A stretch of 16,432 bases of DNA from Lachnospiraceae bacterium UBA7179 (lineage in GTDB: Bacteria; Bacillota; Clostridia; Lachnospirales; Lachnospiraceae). Numbering within the stretch: position 1 is the first letter of the stretch; the number at the start of each line of letters is the position of its first letter. Below, piece after piece: positions 1-7,265 of this stretch. The position numbers and the translations under genes are program-made. The notes beneath the pieces were generated by a model. The model had not been told where the DNA came from. It saw only the letters and a list, made by a program, of their open reading frames with translations, and did no database searches. The stretch lies in the NCBI GenBank assembly GCA_002491195.1, contig DKVL01000108.1, forward strand, positions 1 to 16,432, written 5' to 3'.

Positions 1-152
1 TCTATCCAGTCAGAAATTAGACTTGTGGACTGTATGGTTTGTGCCAGTGCCAGGCAAAATTTCGACGGCGATGCGGTGGCATCGTCTAGAAATTTTAACG
101 ACGCAATGGTGCAAAGCAGGCAGTTCCCAAGTCTTATTTCTGGCAGGATAGA
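1..152 (+). repeat. Long imperfect inverted repeat / giant hairpin (MITE-like or structured RNA)
   Basis: The outer arms 1-25 and 128-152 are complementary at 21 of 25 positions plus one G-U pair. Pairing continues inward (27-50 with 103-126) and through an AT-rich inner stem (56-63 with 89-96) to a tip stem 70-74/79-83 closed by a four-base loop. Bases 1-152 are therefore one rod-like hairpin. Five positions in the outer 50 (10/143, 28/125, 33/120, 42/111, 43/110) are G-U pairs in plus-strand RNA; they would be A-C mismatches in minus-strand RNA. No convincing ORF lies here. It could be a decayed miniature inverted-repeat element or a structured RNA; the window edge may cut it. The pairing is directly visible; the biological identity is not. 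Confidence 0.6.
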
Positions 153-270
153 GCGCTAGAGCATGTTTGAAAAATGCTTTCTGCCAGATGCACGGTCACA
201 GTTTGTGGATACAACTTACCTACACTGGAGCAGACACTTTGCCGGGGAATATTTTAGGAACTGCCGCGGA
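153..270. other. Non-coding flank between the hairpin element and spoVAD
   Basis: No credible gene is seen. A small hairpin (158-164 with 174-180, loop TTTGAAA-like) lies near the left end. Two further short inverted matches link this flank to the element: TCTGGCAG at 139-146 with CTGCCAGA at 181-188, and GGCAGTTCC at 119-127 with GGAACTGCC at 257-265. They could form a fold competing with the giant hairpin. No hairpin followed by a U-run stands directly after the spoVAD stop codon, so the spoVAD transcript probably runs into this region. Confidence 0.45.
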
Positions 271-1389
271 TCACTTCGTGTCAGTCCCTTCTTCGTCCAC
301 CGTCTCGATCACAACCCCATGTGCAATCCCTGGCACATTCTGCCCCTCGTTAAAAGAAGTCTTATTGAGCAGTGCCCCCGTCGGTACAAATAACACACGT
401 TTCCATTCTCCCTTTGCAAGTTTTGGCAGGATGTATGCAGACAATACAACCGCTGAACAGCCGCAGCCGCTTCCCCCCGCATGTACATCCTGTTTCTCGG
501 TGTCGTAGATCAGCAGACCGCAGTCATAGTGTCTGTCACTAATATCAATCCCCTCCTGTGACAGCAGCTCAAATAACGCCTGTTGTCCGACACTTCCGAG
601 ATCGCCGGTGAAAATAGCGTCATAATCCTGCGGTTTTCTGCCAAAATCTTTCAGGTTTGTCGCAATTGTCCATGCTGCAGCCGGCGCCATCGCACAGCCC
701 ATATTAAAAGAATCTTTGATACCAAAGTCCTCTATCCGCCCCGGAGTAACACCTGTTATTCCTATTTTCTTCTGATATTTCCCCTCATATTCATTTTTGA
801 TGGTTTTCCCGGATACTGACTTGCCCGATGCATTTACATGCTGCAATAAAAAAGCTGCACTGCCCGTCACTGTCCATGACGCATACAGCGGCCTCTGCCC
901 GCCATATTCAAGCGGATAGCGAAATTCCTTCTGTGCGCTCGCAAAATGGCTCGATGTCAGGCTCATGACACGGTCCGCATAGCCTGCCGCCACACTCATG
1001 CTTCCCAGACACAGCGATTCCCCGCAGGTGGAACAGGCGCCGTACAGACCAAACAGCGGAATATTATAGTCCACCAGCCCAAACGAACTTGCAATATTCT
1101 GTCCCAGAAGATCACCCGCATACAAGAACCGAATATCCTTCGTCTCGGCACACGTTTTTGACAGCGTTAGCGCCACTGCTTCTTTCTGCAGCGCACTCTC
1201 CGCTTTCTCCCATGAGTCCTCGCCAAACATATCATTCTTATCATCGCTCACTTTATCAAAATTTCCCGCAAGCGGTCCCTCATTTTCCATCTGCCCTACG
1301 ATCGAACCGCTCCCCATGATTAATACCGGACTGCCATATGCAACGCTCGATGTACCGAGCACCCTGTTTTGTGATGTGTTATTTTCCAC
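271..1389 (-). CDS. spoVAD: Stage V sporulation protein AD (SpoVAD)
   Basis: This is a thiolase-fold protein of the SpoVA system, which moves dipicolinic acid into the forespore and out again at germination; SpoVAD binds dipicolinic acid on the inner spore membrane. Seen in the sequence are the conserved N-terminal segment with GSGSIVG (26-32) and NEGPLAG (36-42), the GACSTCGESL segment (117-126) containing the position equivalent to the thiolase cysteine, VTGSAAFLL (174-182), and a Gly/Cys-rich GGSGCGCSA stretch (305-313). At 372 residues it is somewhat longer than the roughly 340 usual for the family, with about 20 extra residues at the N-terminus and a short acidic C-terminal tail. The start is GTG, with AGGAGG at 1397-1402, 7 bases away. 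The usual partners SpoVAC and SpoVAE are not adjacent. Confidence 0.92.
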   Translation of the reverse strand: MENNTSQNRVLGTSSVAYGSPVLIMGSGSIVGQMENEGPLAGNFDKVSDDKNDMFGEDSWEKAESALQKEAVALTLSKTCAETKDIRFLYAGDLLGQNIASSFGLVDYNIPLFGLYGACSTCGESLCLGSMSVAAGYADRVMSLTSSHFASAQKEFRYPLEYGGQRPLYASWTVTGSAAFLLQHVNASGKSVSGKTIKNEYEGKYQKKIGITGVTPGRIEDFGIKDSFNMGCAMAPAAAWTIATNLKDFGRKPQDYDAIFTGDLGSVGQQALFELLSQEGIDISDRHYDCGLLIYDTEKQDVHAGGSGCGCSAVVLSAYILPKLAKGEWKRVLFVPTGALLNKTSFNEGQNVPGIAHGVVIETVDEEGTDTK

Positions 1390-1413
1390 CTGATCGCCTC
1401 CTGTTTCTTCCTG

Positions 1414-1451
1414 ATAACAATTGTTATGTTTACTATTACAATTGTTATTAA
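1414..1451 (-). promoter_or_regulatory. Tandem palindromes and possible forespore-type promoter of spoVAD
   Basis: A perfect 14-base palindrome ATAACAATTGTTAT lies at 1414-1427, and a second copy of its core (ACAATTGTTAT at 1438-1448) begins exactly 21 bases after the first. Two helical turns of spacing suits a dimer-binding operator. On the minus strand CATAACA (1422-1428) resembles a sigma-G -10 box, with TTAATA (1446-1451) 17 bases upstream as a weak -35. Forespore control of spoVA genes is established for Bacillus; the boxes here are my inference. Confidence 0.35.
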
Positions 1452-1547
1452 TTTTATTTCATTCATTACATTAGTTTTCCTAAGAACAAAACAAATTATA
1501 CTCGTCCAAACAGAATGGAAACAGATCGAGTAGGGAAGCCTGTGCAT

Positions 1548-1574
1548 AAAAAGAGCACCTCCAATCAGGTGCTC
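1548..1574 (-). terminator. Rho-independent terminator after the Uma2 gene
   Basis: On the minus strand GAGCACCT (1567-1574) and AGGTGCTC (1553-1560) form a perfect 8-bp stem with a six-base loop, followed at once by a run of five T (1552-1548). It lies 26 bases past the Uma2 stop codon and closes the unit holding the fusion protein, trpS and Uma2. The plus strand lacks a T-run after the stem, so it works in one direction only. Confidence 0.9.
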
Positions 1575-1599
1575 CCTAAAAAATTGCATTGAATCACTC

Positions 1600-2157
1600 C
1601 TACTCGATTCCCTCGAATATTTCTGCCAATGTCATTTTGATATGCGGAAAGGCTCTCAGCGCTATTTCGGTCTCCGCGTTATAGTGTTCTTCCTCGATAT
1701 CGTCCTGCAAGATATAATTCTGATTCAGAATATATTTTCCGCTCTCAAGGTAATAGATTTCAACCGCCCGCTCTCTGGGAGATAGGATCCATAACTCCTC
1801 CACGCCGGCGCGCTCATAGATATCCTTCTTCTCCCCCCGGTCCCTCTTGGCCGTGGACGGGCTTAACGTCTCCGCAACAAACCTTGGAACACCGCTGTAA
1901 GTCCCGCCTTTGAGGTGTTTCCGATCGCAGATGATCATAATATCAGGACAAAGGTAATCGTCATTTACATCAGGCTGATACTTGAAATCAAGATTCTCTA
2001 TGGAAGCAATACACAGGCTGTCTTTCAATCCATGTTTAATCACCGTGTAAATATTTCCATTGATTATACCATGCCGAAAATGGGGCGCGGGTGACATATC
2101 ATAGATCACACCATTGATTTTTTCGTCCCTGACACGGTCTCTTTCTGCAAGTCCCAT
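1600..2157 (-). CDS. Uma2 family (DUF820) PD-(D/E)XK endonuclease-like protein
   Basis: This 185-residue protein has the restriction-endonuclease-like core of the Uma2 family. The family arrangement is visible in order: PDIMIICD (71-78) with the first acidic residue D72, FVAETLSPST (93-102) with E96, then a KRD..EKK stretch (104-111) supplying the lysine, and Y114...GVEELWILSP (118-127). All expected catalytic positions are present, so it is probably folded and active. The cellular role of Uma2 proteins is unsettled; they are abundant in cyanobacteria and scattered in Firmicutes, often in accessory DNA. The ATG start has AAAGGA about 9 bases upstream. It begins 27 bases after trpS and is the last gene before a strong terminator, so it is probably co-transcribed with trpS. 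Confidence 0.9.
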   Translation of the reverse strand: MGLAERDRVRDEKINGVIYDMSPAPHFRHGIINGNIYTVIKHGLKDSLCIASIENLDFKYQPDVNDDYLCPDIMIICDRKHLKGGTYSGVPRFVAETLSPSTAKRDRGEKKDIYERAGVEELWILSPRERAVEIYYLESGKYILNQNYILQDDIEEEHYNAETEIALRAFPHIKMTLAEIFEGIE

Positions 2158-2184
2158 ATAGTCACATCCTTTCTTTTTATTCGC

Positions 2185-3288
2185 TTAGGATCTGTCATGC
2201 ACATATTTCTCGCTCTGCGCCTTGATCAGCTCCGTGTCCTCAAAGTAGTCGATCTTCATGGCGCGTTTCACTTCAGAAAGCGTCTGAGCTGCCACTTCCC
2301 GCGCTGCGTCGGAGCCTTTCTTGAGGATATTGTAAATCTCGGGGATATCTTTCTCATACTCGGCACGTCTTTTTCGGATTGGCTCGAGCTCCTCCTGTAC
2401 GATATTGTTCAGGAACTTCTTGACCTTTACATCGCCAAGGCCACCCTTTGTATAATGCGCTTTCATCTCGTCGAGATTCGCATAATCCGGACAATACCGC
2501 TCAAAATGCTCATCCCGCGCAAAAGCGTCCAGATACGTAAACACCGTATTTCCTTCCAGATGTCCGGGATCACTGACTTGCAGATGCAGTGGATCGGTGT
2601 ACATACTCATAATCTTGGTCCGCACCTCATCTGCACTGTCTGCAAGATAAATGCAGTTTCCAAGGGACTTGCTCATCTTTGCCTTTCCGTCCGTTCCCGG
2701 TAGACGCCTGCACGCATCCGCTTCCGGAATCAACGCCTTGGGATCCACAAGCACTGGATCATCCGGCGCATAGATGCTATTAAATCTGTGCACGATCTCC
2801 TTTGTCTGCTCCACCATGGGCAGCTGATCTTCCCCTACGGGAACGACATTCGCCTTGCAGAACGTAATATCCGCCGCCTGACTGATCGGATATGTAAAGA
2901 ATCCTACAGGGATACTTGTCTCGAAGTTTCGAAGCTGTATCTCGTTCTTCACTGTCGGATTCCTCTGCAGCCGGGAAACGGTGACAAGGTTCATATAATA
3001 AAAGGTAAGCTCCGTGAGCTCTGAGATCTGTGATTGGATAAAAAGCGTCGATTTTGCCGGATCCAGCCCTGCCGACACATAATCCAGCGCCACCTCGATG
3101 ATGTTCTGCCGGACCTTCTCAGGATTGTCAAAGTTGTCAGTCAGCGCCTGCGCGTCTGCGATCATGATATAGATCTTGTCATATTCCCCGGAATTTTGCA
3201 GTTCTACCCTCTGCCTTAGAGAGCCCACATAATGACCAATGTGAAGTCTCCCCGTAGGCCTGTCACCCGTTAAAATTGTCTTGCTCAT
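2185..3288 (-). CDS. trpS: Tryptophanyl-tRNA synthetase (class Ic)
   Basis: It charges tRNA(Trp) with tryptophan using ATP in the cytoplasm. The HIGH signature is exact (16-19, within GDRPTGRLHIGHYVGSL) and the second signature is exact KMSKS (204-208). VGEDQLPMVEQT (151-162) belongs to the nucleotide/tryptophan-binding Rossmann region. At 367 residues it is longer than the roughly 330 of the Bacillus and E. coli enzymes, mostly in the helical C-terminal half. I chose the ATG at 3288 because GGAGG (3300-3304) lies 11 bases before it; the in-frame TTG at 3306 would add six residues but has no ribosome site. No T-box leader fits: the preceding gene ends only 33 bases upstream. It appears translationally and transcriptionally linked to the large fusion gene. 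Confidence 0.95.
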   Translation of the reverse strand: MSKTILTGDRPTGRLHIGHYVGSLRQRVELQNSGEYDKIYIMIADAQALTDNFDNPEKVRQNIIEVALDYVSAGLDPAKSTLFIQSQISELTELTFYYMNLVTVSRLQRNPTVKNEIQLRNFETSIPVGFFTYPISQAADITFCKANVVPVGEDQLPMVEQTKEIVHRFNSIYAPDDPVLVDPKALIPEADACRRLPGTDGKAKMSKSLGNCIYLADSADEVRTKIMSMYTDPLHLQVSDPGHLEGNTVFTYLDAFARDEHFERYCPDYANLDEMKAHYTKGGLGDVKVKKFLNNIVQEELEPIRKRRAEYEKDIPEIYNILKKGSDAAREVAAQTLSEVKRAMKIDYFEDTELIKAQSEKYVHDRS

Positions 3289-3321
3289 TGTTTTTGTATC
3301 CTCCAATTATTTATGATGTTT

Positions 3322-6240
3322 TCATCCCTTTTTGGCAGCATTCGCCGTCTCCAGGTCCTGATATCCGTAGAAATGAACTGTATTTTCCATAATCTCACGC
3401 GCCACATTGTTCCCCTCCTGCGCGTGCGCTACGATGTACCGCCCATACATCTCCAGCATCCTGTCAGAATAAGTGCCAAGTTCTCCCCGCAGATAGGTCT
3501 CGTAGGATGTATCATACGGCAGGTCCTCCGACGTGTGTATCCTGCGGGCATCATCCGCCAGATTGGGATATTCTGCCGCAAACTCCTCCATCCACTTCAC
3601 CTGAATCCCGATCACTTTCTCCATGATCACCCGCTTCTCCTCTGAGATCGGCGGCAGCTGGTCCGCAAAGCCGGCATAATCCAGCGGTGCTGTGTACTCC
3701 ATCATGCGGGCATACTTCTCTTCTATCATATTCCTGCCATTGGCAAAATTTGTCTTAAACTCATACAAATACTGCAGCAGCATATCCTCTGTCCATGTCA
3801 TATACTGGCTCATGCGCATCACCTTGAACGTCGGCCAGTTATTCTGACAGCTTGCTCTGCCCCCTTCGTTCTGCACCTTGTCAAACGCCTCAAACTCTGC
3901 TTTTGCGATCGACAGTGAGAGCGCTGTGATCACTGGCGTGTTCGCAACGATCGCCGTCAGGAGCGCATCGCTCTTCGCCGTAAGCTCCTTTGTGCAGGCA
4001 TCGAGATACAGGTCGCATTCCCCTACCATATTCTTTTTTTCGAGCTCATTTGCAAAGATCACTGCAAGAGATTCAATCGCAGTTGTAAGCTCTGGCTCAT
4101 GCGCCTGATCTACCGGAAGCAGACTGACTCTCTCCACCAGTTCTGCCACACCAGACTGTTCCATACCTTCCTCACGGAGTGTCATCTGCGGATTTTCCGG
4201 CATTCCCTTAAACAGCCACTTATCGTGCGGCGCATAGGTTCTATTCAACAGATAGTACAGTTTCATCGCCTGCTTTGCGCACTCCGCCTTTGCGAGCTCC
4301 GCCGCCACAAGCTGTCCGCGCATACGCATACGTGGCAGATTGTACTGGCCATTCTGGGAGAAAAGCGCGCAGGTCTGTGCGATCTTTCGATACCACACAG
4401 CCTTGGGATAATATTCCATCAGCATATTGCGATACTTCGTAAAGATTCCCTCGTCATCGCGGAACACCTCGCCGTTGACTGCCGATGCGAGCGCATAGTC
4501 GTGCACCGCAAGCCAGCTCTTGATGGTCTCCATAGACTCCTTTCCGGACGCGCCTTGGCCACTGTTGCGATCAAGCATTCCCACCAGATTAAATCCTAAC
4601 AGATTTTTGTAAAAATCTTCTATGATCATGACTCCGCAGCGGTCCCTGCCATGAAAAGTCTCGATTCGTTCGACTCCCATAAAACTCTTTGGCAGATTTT
4701 CATAAGCCTCCTGAAGTTCCTCGCCGATCTCCTCATACACTTTCTTCGTAACCCACATCACAAAACGCGGTCCATAGTCATGATCCTGTGATAATGTGTC
4801 ATCAAAACCAAAGCAGTCGGAACCTTTCCCTACGAGCCCTACTGCAATAACGGATTCATAAGCGCGGAACTGCTCTGCGATCATCGGTCTGCCGCACTCC
4901 TCATAGTAACGGCGGCACAATTCCAGCCCTGTCATTTGCAGTGTGTAATCTGGCATAGTATCCGTCTCAGCTTTTCCTTCCTCCTGCCCATCTGTGGATT
5001 CCTGTTCTGATTCTTCCTGATCCGATACTTTTTCATCTGGAAATTCCTCATCCAAAAAGTCTTCGAATGAAAATGCCTTGGCCATATTTTCCTCAACAAA
5101 AGACTCTTCCATTACAGTTTCTTCTGGAACGGACTCCTCCATTACCGTTTCTTCTGGCACAGACTCTTCCGGCACTATATCTTCGATCGTTAATTCTTCT
5201 ATCTCCGGTTCCTCGGAGACAGACGATTTTTCTCCCTCATCCGCTTCCTGCATTTGTTCCAATGGAATCTCCTGCACAGTTTCCAGACTCTCGGATTCTC
5301 CGATCTCAGTCTCCTCTTGCACAATCTCCTCTAGCATGGTCTCTTCTGGCTCAATCTTCTCTGGCATGGCCTCTTCTGACACAGCATCCTCACATGCCTC
5401 CTGAACCGCAATCTCTGCTTTTGCTGTCTCCTGTGTACTGATTTCCCCCATCTTATTTCTGATGATCTCAATATTGTCACTGAGTCTCTGATACTGGATA
5501 TTATCTGTTCCCAAATATTTTGCCACGCATTCTCTGCTCTTCTCCATGACGCTCAATGCGTTCGAATAGTCCTTATCCATATAATACAGACTGCCCAGGG
5601 CTGACAACGCCGCGCTGTAGTGGGCATCGTCCACACCGATCTCCTCAAAGATACGGATCGCCTCTTCTGCCCGCGCTTTCGCCTCCTCATCCTGTCCGAG
5701 TTCAATACAGGTATTGGCAAGATTTGCCTGTGTGACCGCCACCTCAAACTGCTTATCCGACTTGTGTGTAACGATATACAGTGCATTTACAAGCTGCTCT
5801 TTCGCCGATGCAAAATCATTCATCTCCTGATACAATAAACTTAGATTATTGTAAAAATTGGCAAAATATATATCATCTTCGTCGAGCTGTGCCACATAGA
5901 TCGGCCGCACTCTATTGTACATCTCAAGTGATTCCTGCAGCAGTCCCGCTGCCCGGTACGCATTTGCTACATTTAACAAAGTAGTCGCATAAGGAATCGT
6001 ATCCTGTATCCCCATATCATCCATAAGCGCTATTGCTTTATGGCAATTTTCGATGGAAAGCTCATACTGACCTGTTTCCCTGTAAAATCCGATAATTTCA
6101 TTGTAAAGAGTCAACAGTACATCCTTTGCCCCTTCCTCGATGGCCTGCGCAATATGTGACTCCAAATACTGTGGTATCTCGTCTATTTTTTCCTGTGCAA
6201 AGAGAGCGTCAAGCTCCTCTGTTACCTGATTTATGTCCAT
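3322..6240 (-). CDS. TPR + DUF4037 nucleotidyltransferase-like + DUF4125 fusion protein
   Basis: This is a 972-residue, probably cytoplasmic protein with no signal peptide or membrane segment. Residues about 40-260 form five or so tetratricopeptide-like helix pairs (for example NLSLLYQEMNDFASAKEQL, 132-150). Residues 265-430 are a very acidic low-complexity linker with tandem VPEETVMEES repeats. Residues about 431-760 match DUF4037: the GKGSDCFGFDD...DHDYGP stretch (471-491) fits the Pol-beta nucleotidyltransferase pattern (G-S, then D486-x-D488), followed by a helical region with LLNRTYAPHDKWL (664-676). Residues about 765-965 match DUF4125 (NWPTFKVMRMSQYMTW, 801-816). GGAGG lies 5 bases before the ATG. 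The substrate is unknown; linkage to trpS hints at a tRNA or amino-acid-related role, but that is inference. Domain names are from memory of these families. Confidence 0.85.
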   Translation of the reverse strand: MDINQVTEELDALFAQEKIDEIPQYLESHIAQAIEEGAKDVLLTLYNEIIGFYRETGQYELSIENCHKAIALMDDMGIQDTIPYATTLLNVANAYRAAGLLQESLEMYNRVRPIYVAQLDEDDIYFANFYNNLSLLYQEMNDFASAKEQLVNALYIVTHKSDKQFEVAVTQANLANTCIELGQDEEAKARAEEAIRIFEEIGVDDAHYSAALSALGSLYYMDKDYSNALSVMEKSRECVAKYLGTDNIQYQRLSDNIEIIRNKMGEISTQETAKAEIAVQEACEDAVSEEAMPEKIEPEETMLEEIVQEETEIGESESLETVQEIPLEQMQEADEGEKSSVSEEPEIEELTIEDIVPEESVPEETVMEESVPEETVMEESFVEENMAKAFSFEDFLDEEFPDEKVSDQEESEQESTDGQEEGKAETDTMPDYTLQMTGLELCRRYYEECGRPMIAEQFRAYESVIAVGLVGKGSDCFGFDDTLSQDHDYGPRFVMWVTKKVYEEIGEELQEAYENLPKSFMGVERIETFHGRDRCGVMIIEDFYKNLLGFNLVGMLDRNSGQGASGKESMETIKSWLAVHDYALASAVNGEVFRDDEGIFTKYRNMLMEYYPKAVWYRKIAQTCALFSQNGQYNLPRMRMRGQLVAAELAKAECAKQAMKLYYLLNRTYAPHDKWLFKGMPENPQMTLREEGMEQSGVAELVERVSLLPVDQAHEPELTTAIESLAVIFANELEKKNMVGECDLYLDACTKELTAKSDALLTAIVANTPVITALSLSIAKAEFEAFDKVQNEGGRASCQNNWPTFKVMRMSQYMTWTEDMLLQYLYEFKTNFANGRNMIEEKYARMMEYTAPLDYAGFADQLPPISEEKRVIMEKVIGIQVKWMEEFAAEYPNLADDARRIHTSEDLPYDTSYETYLRGELGTYSDRMLEMYGRYIVAHAQEGNNVAREIMENTVHFYGYQDLETANAAKKG
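5101..5160 (-). repeat. Tandem decapeptide repeat in the acidic linker
   Basis: Two consecutive 30-base units encode VPEETVMEES twice (residues 361-380 of the fusion protein), preceded by a partial copy VPEES. The two DNA copies differ at several third positions, so the duplication is not recent or is held by selection for the peptide. Confidence 0.8.
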
Positions 6241-6401
6241 ATTGTCCTCCTCACCTTTCCTATTATTTCACGCTTCCCGTCATGCCGCTATCAACGGCAC
6301 AAACAATCCGTGAAGAACGCTGCCCTTCGCGTTCTTCCAGTGTGAAGCTTTAGATTTTCTTAGCGGGCGTCTTTTGGCCGCTTAGAAAATCTCTTCACAC
6401 T
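6241..6401 (-). other. Intergenic segment with three successive hairpins
   Basis: Between the methyltransferase stop and the fusion gene lie three inverted repeats. The largest pairs 6339-6347 with 6393-6401 and 6352-6366 with 6378-6392 (24 bp, one T-T mismatch, a four-base bulge) and includes the methyltransferase stop codon. The second is a perfect 9-bp stem (6312-6320 with 6329-6337), and the third a 5-bp stem (6283-6287 with 6295-6299). None is followed by a convincing T-run on the minus strand, so they are not standard terminators. They may be an attenuator or processing site, or a palindromic repeat unit. No clear sigma-A promoter was found. Confidence 0.6.
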
Positions 6402-7216
6402 TTTCTCAATATATCTATTGTATGTGCACCTGCCCCGATCAGATCCGGCCGCTCACAGACTGCCATCTGATAACGGACAAACATCTCAAATTCTTTTTCA
6501 CTGAGCTGATTCAGAAAAGGTCTGATATAATTTGCCGGTCCGTCCGGTGATATGATCTTGATGCGTTTCAGCTCTTCTGCCGCATTCAAAGCATCGATAT
6601 CTTCAATGCGCATATAATCATAGAGCGTATCTGGCGACGATATCGTCTTGAAATCTTCTGTAAAGCGTTCCTGTTCCATACACTCTAACACGTGTCTCTC
6701 CTTAAAACCGTACGTGATAACACCATACTCATTCATACAGTACGCCACAAGGATAACCCCGCCAGACTTTGTGACGCGTTTTGCCTCATCCAGTGCCTTT
6801 CTCTTATCCTCAAAACCAAACAGATGATACATCGGTCCAAACAAAAGTGTCACATCAAAACTGTCACTTTCAAGCTTTTTCAGGTTGACCGCGTTTCCCT
6901 GCATCGCCTTAACGCTGCTCGCCTTCTTCTTCAGGATACCCAGATTGTACCTGACAAGCTCCACTGCCGTCACATCATAGCCTTCCTCCGCAAGCGCCAC
7001 ACTGTACCGTCCGGTTCCGGCACCAATGTCGAGCAGTCTGACCTGACCTCTTGCCGTGTCAGCGCTTGTCCCGCTTTCGCTTGTAATCCTTGCTGCTGCC
7101 TCGTCGAGGTACCTATGGATATATTCCATGGAGACACGATACTCCACCTGTCCATGACGTGAATTCAAACGCTTTTCCTCATTGAATTTATTATAATATT
7201 CCTCAAGCTGCGTCAT
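6395..7216 (-). CDS. Class I SAM-dependent methyltransferase
   Basis: The 273-residue protein has the Rossmann-fold methyltransferase signature LLDIGAGTGRYS (61-72) for S-adenosylmethionine binding, the acidic end of strand 2 (VTAVEL, 82-87), the adenine-binding area (GNAVNL, 107-112) and a motif IV-like LLFGPMYHL (124-132). The rest is a helical C-terminal region. The substrate cannot be told from the sequence; similar proteins act on small molecules. An in-frame stop directly precedes the ATG, so translation cannot begin upstream. The nearest strong ribosome site, GGAGG at 7231-7235, is 14 bases from the ATG, unusually far. The gene begins 49 bases after clpX, and its stop codon lies inside a large hairpin. 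Confidence 0.9.
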   Translation of the reverse strand: MTQLEEYYNKFNEEKRLNSRHGQVEYRVSMEYIHRYLDEAAARITSESGTSADTARGQVRLLDIGAGTGRYSVALAEEGYDVTAVELVRYNLGILKKKASSVKAMQGNAVNLKKLESDSFDVTLLFGPMYHLFGFEDKRKALDEAKRVTKSGGVILVAYCMNEYGVITYGFKERHVLECMEQERFTEDFKTISSPDTLYDYMRIEDIDALNAAEELKRIKIISPDGPANYIRPFLNQLSEKEFEMFVRYQMAVCERPDLIGAGAHTIDILRKV

Positions 7217-7265
7217 TTATACGATCAGTACCTCCAACTTCGGCAGGCGCGCAAAACATTTTACC

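Noticed and set aside
163..508. Overlapping plus-strand frames of 76 and 113 codons
   Set aside because: They run opposite spoVAD for most of their length, lack a ribosome site and show no protein-family features.
1320..1589. Minus-strand frame of 89 codons upstream of and overlapping spoVAD
   Set aside because: It begins just ahead of the Uma2 terminator stem and passes through it, then the AT-rich control region, and overlaps spoVAD in another frame with no ribosome site.
5067..5441. Plus-strand frames rich in Pro/Leu and Ser/Thr
   Set aside because: They are the mirror image of the Glu-rich linker codons of the fusion gene; the composition is a by-product.
6241..6310. Sigma-A promoter for the fusion gene (TTGATA with ATAATA-like box)
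   Set aside because: The spacing of 21 or more bases is too long and no better pair was found.
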